Positions 5,490 through 5,543 of a stretch of DNA of 5,543 nt are shown one piece after another. The position numbers were made by a program, and so were the translations under genes. Source of the stretch: Jatrophihabitans sp. (GTDB lineage Bacteria; Actinomycetota; Actinomycetes; Mycobacteriales; Jatrophihabitantaceae); NCBI GenBank assembly GCA_025966255.1, contig JAOPVG010000495.1, positions 1 through 5,543 on the forward strand. Reading direction: 5' to 3'. The notes below the pieces were generated by a model. It did not search any database and had not been told where the DNA came from. It was given only the letters and a program-made list of their open reading frames with translations. Position 1 is the first letter of the stretch; each line of letters begins with the position of its first letter.

Positions 5490-5543
5490 GTGACAGCTGT
5501 GGCCGACCTTCCGGACACCGCGCTTCGCACGGAATACCCGTTC
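5490..5543 (+). CDS. Start of next eCIS tail gene, partial (18 codons, runs off right edge)
   Basis: The frame from GTG 5490 reads MTAVADLPDTALRTEYPF to the window end. This resembles the start of the small phage-tail-type proteins that, as I recall, commonly follow the tube gene in actinobacterial eCIS loci, where an RTE(F/Y).F block leads into LPRGYVD. That continuation lies outside the window, so the product is tentative. The ribosome-binding site is weak (GAGAG about 5479-5483). The gene sits just after the intercistronic hairpin in the same direction as sheath and tube, so it belongs to their operon. Confidence 0.55.
   Translation, partial: MTAVADLPDTALRTEYPF

Noticed and set aside
5419..5493. 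Short frame overlapping the tube stop (GTGA overlap), 24 codons
   Set aside because: The product is Ser/Arg/Glu-rich and is simply the repeat/hairpin region read through. The GTG 5490 frame is the better downstream gene.

Overview
The window is high-GC DNA with strong G/C bias at third codon positions in every gene, and some genes start with GTG or TTG. This points to an actinomycete (Streptomyces/Frankia-like, genus not resolved). It covers one edge of an extracellular contractile injection system (eCIS) locus, a phage-tail-like particle related to the PVC/Afp family.

Layout. On the left, a sensor histidine kinase of the HisKA_3 (NarL/NreB-like) type runs leftward out of the window (1..492, minus). 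A divergent intergenic region (493..710) holds a GC-rich hairpin, and then comes an unrecognised 190-aa protein gene on the plus strand (711..1283). That gene converges on a leftward three-gene cluster, with a hairpin between the two that could terminate both. In transcription order the leftward cluster is a DUF4255/Pvc16-type tail-cap protein (3222..2578), a small peptidoglycan-binding-domain protein with two Trp-rich repeats (2559..2101), and a longer paralogue with four such repeats (2058..1333). A 179-bp divergent region (3223..3401) separates this cluster from the rightward structural operon: contractile sheath (3402..4931), inner tube (4970..5422), and the first 18 codons of another tail-type protein (from 5490) that runs off the right edge.

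How the parts fit. Sheath and tube are the two main polymers of the contractile particle, and DUF4255 proteins cap the end of the sheath/tube. The two repeat proteins pair a PG_binding_1-like domain with Gly-linked LSEDG..RWDG..WQPV repeats and have no visible signal peptide. They are the least explained part of the locus and its most interesting one. Two compact inverted repeats sit at expression-sensitive places: one abuts the sheath start codon, and one with a GNRA loop lies between the tube gene and the next gene. Nothing shows directly that the histidine kinase or the 190-aa protein belongs to the eCIS.
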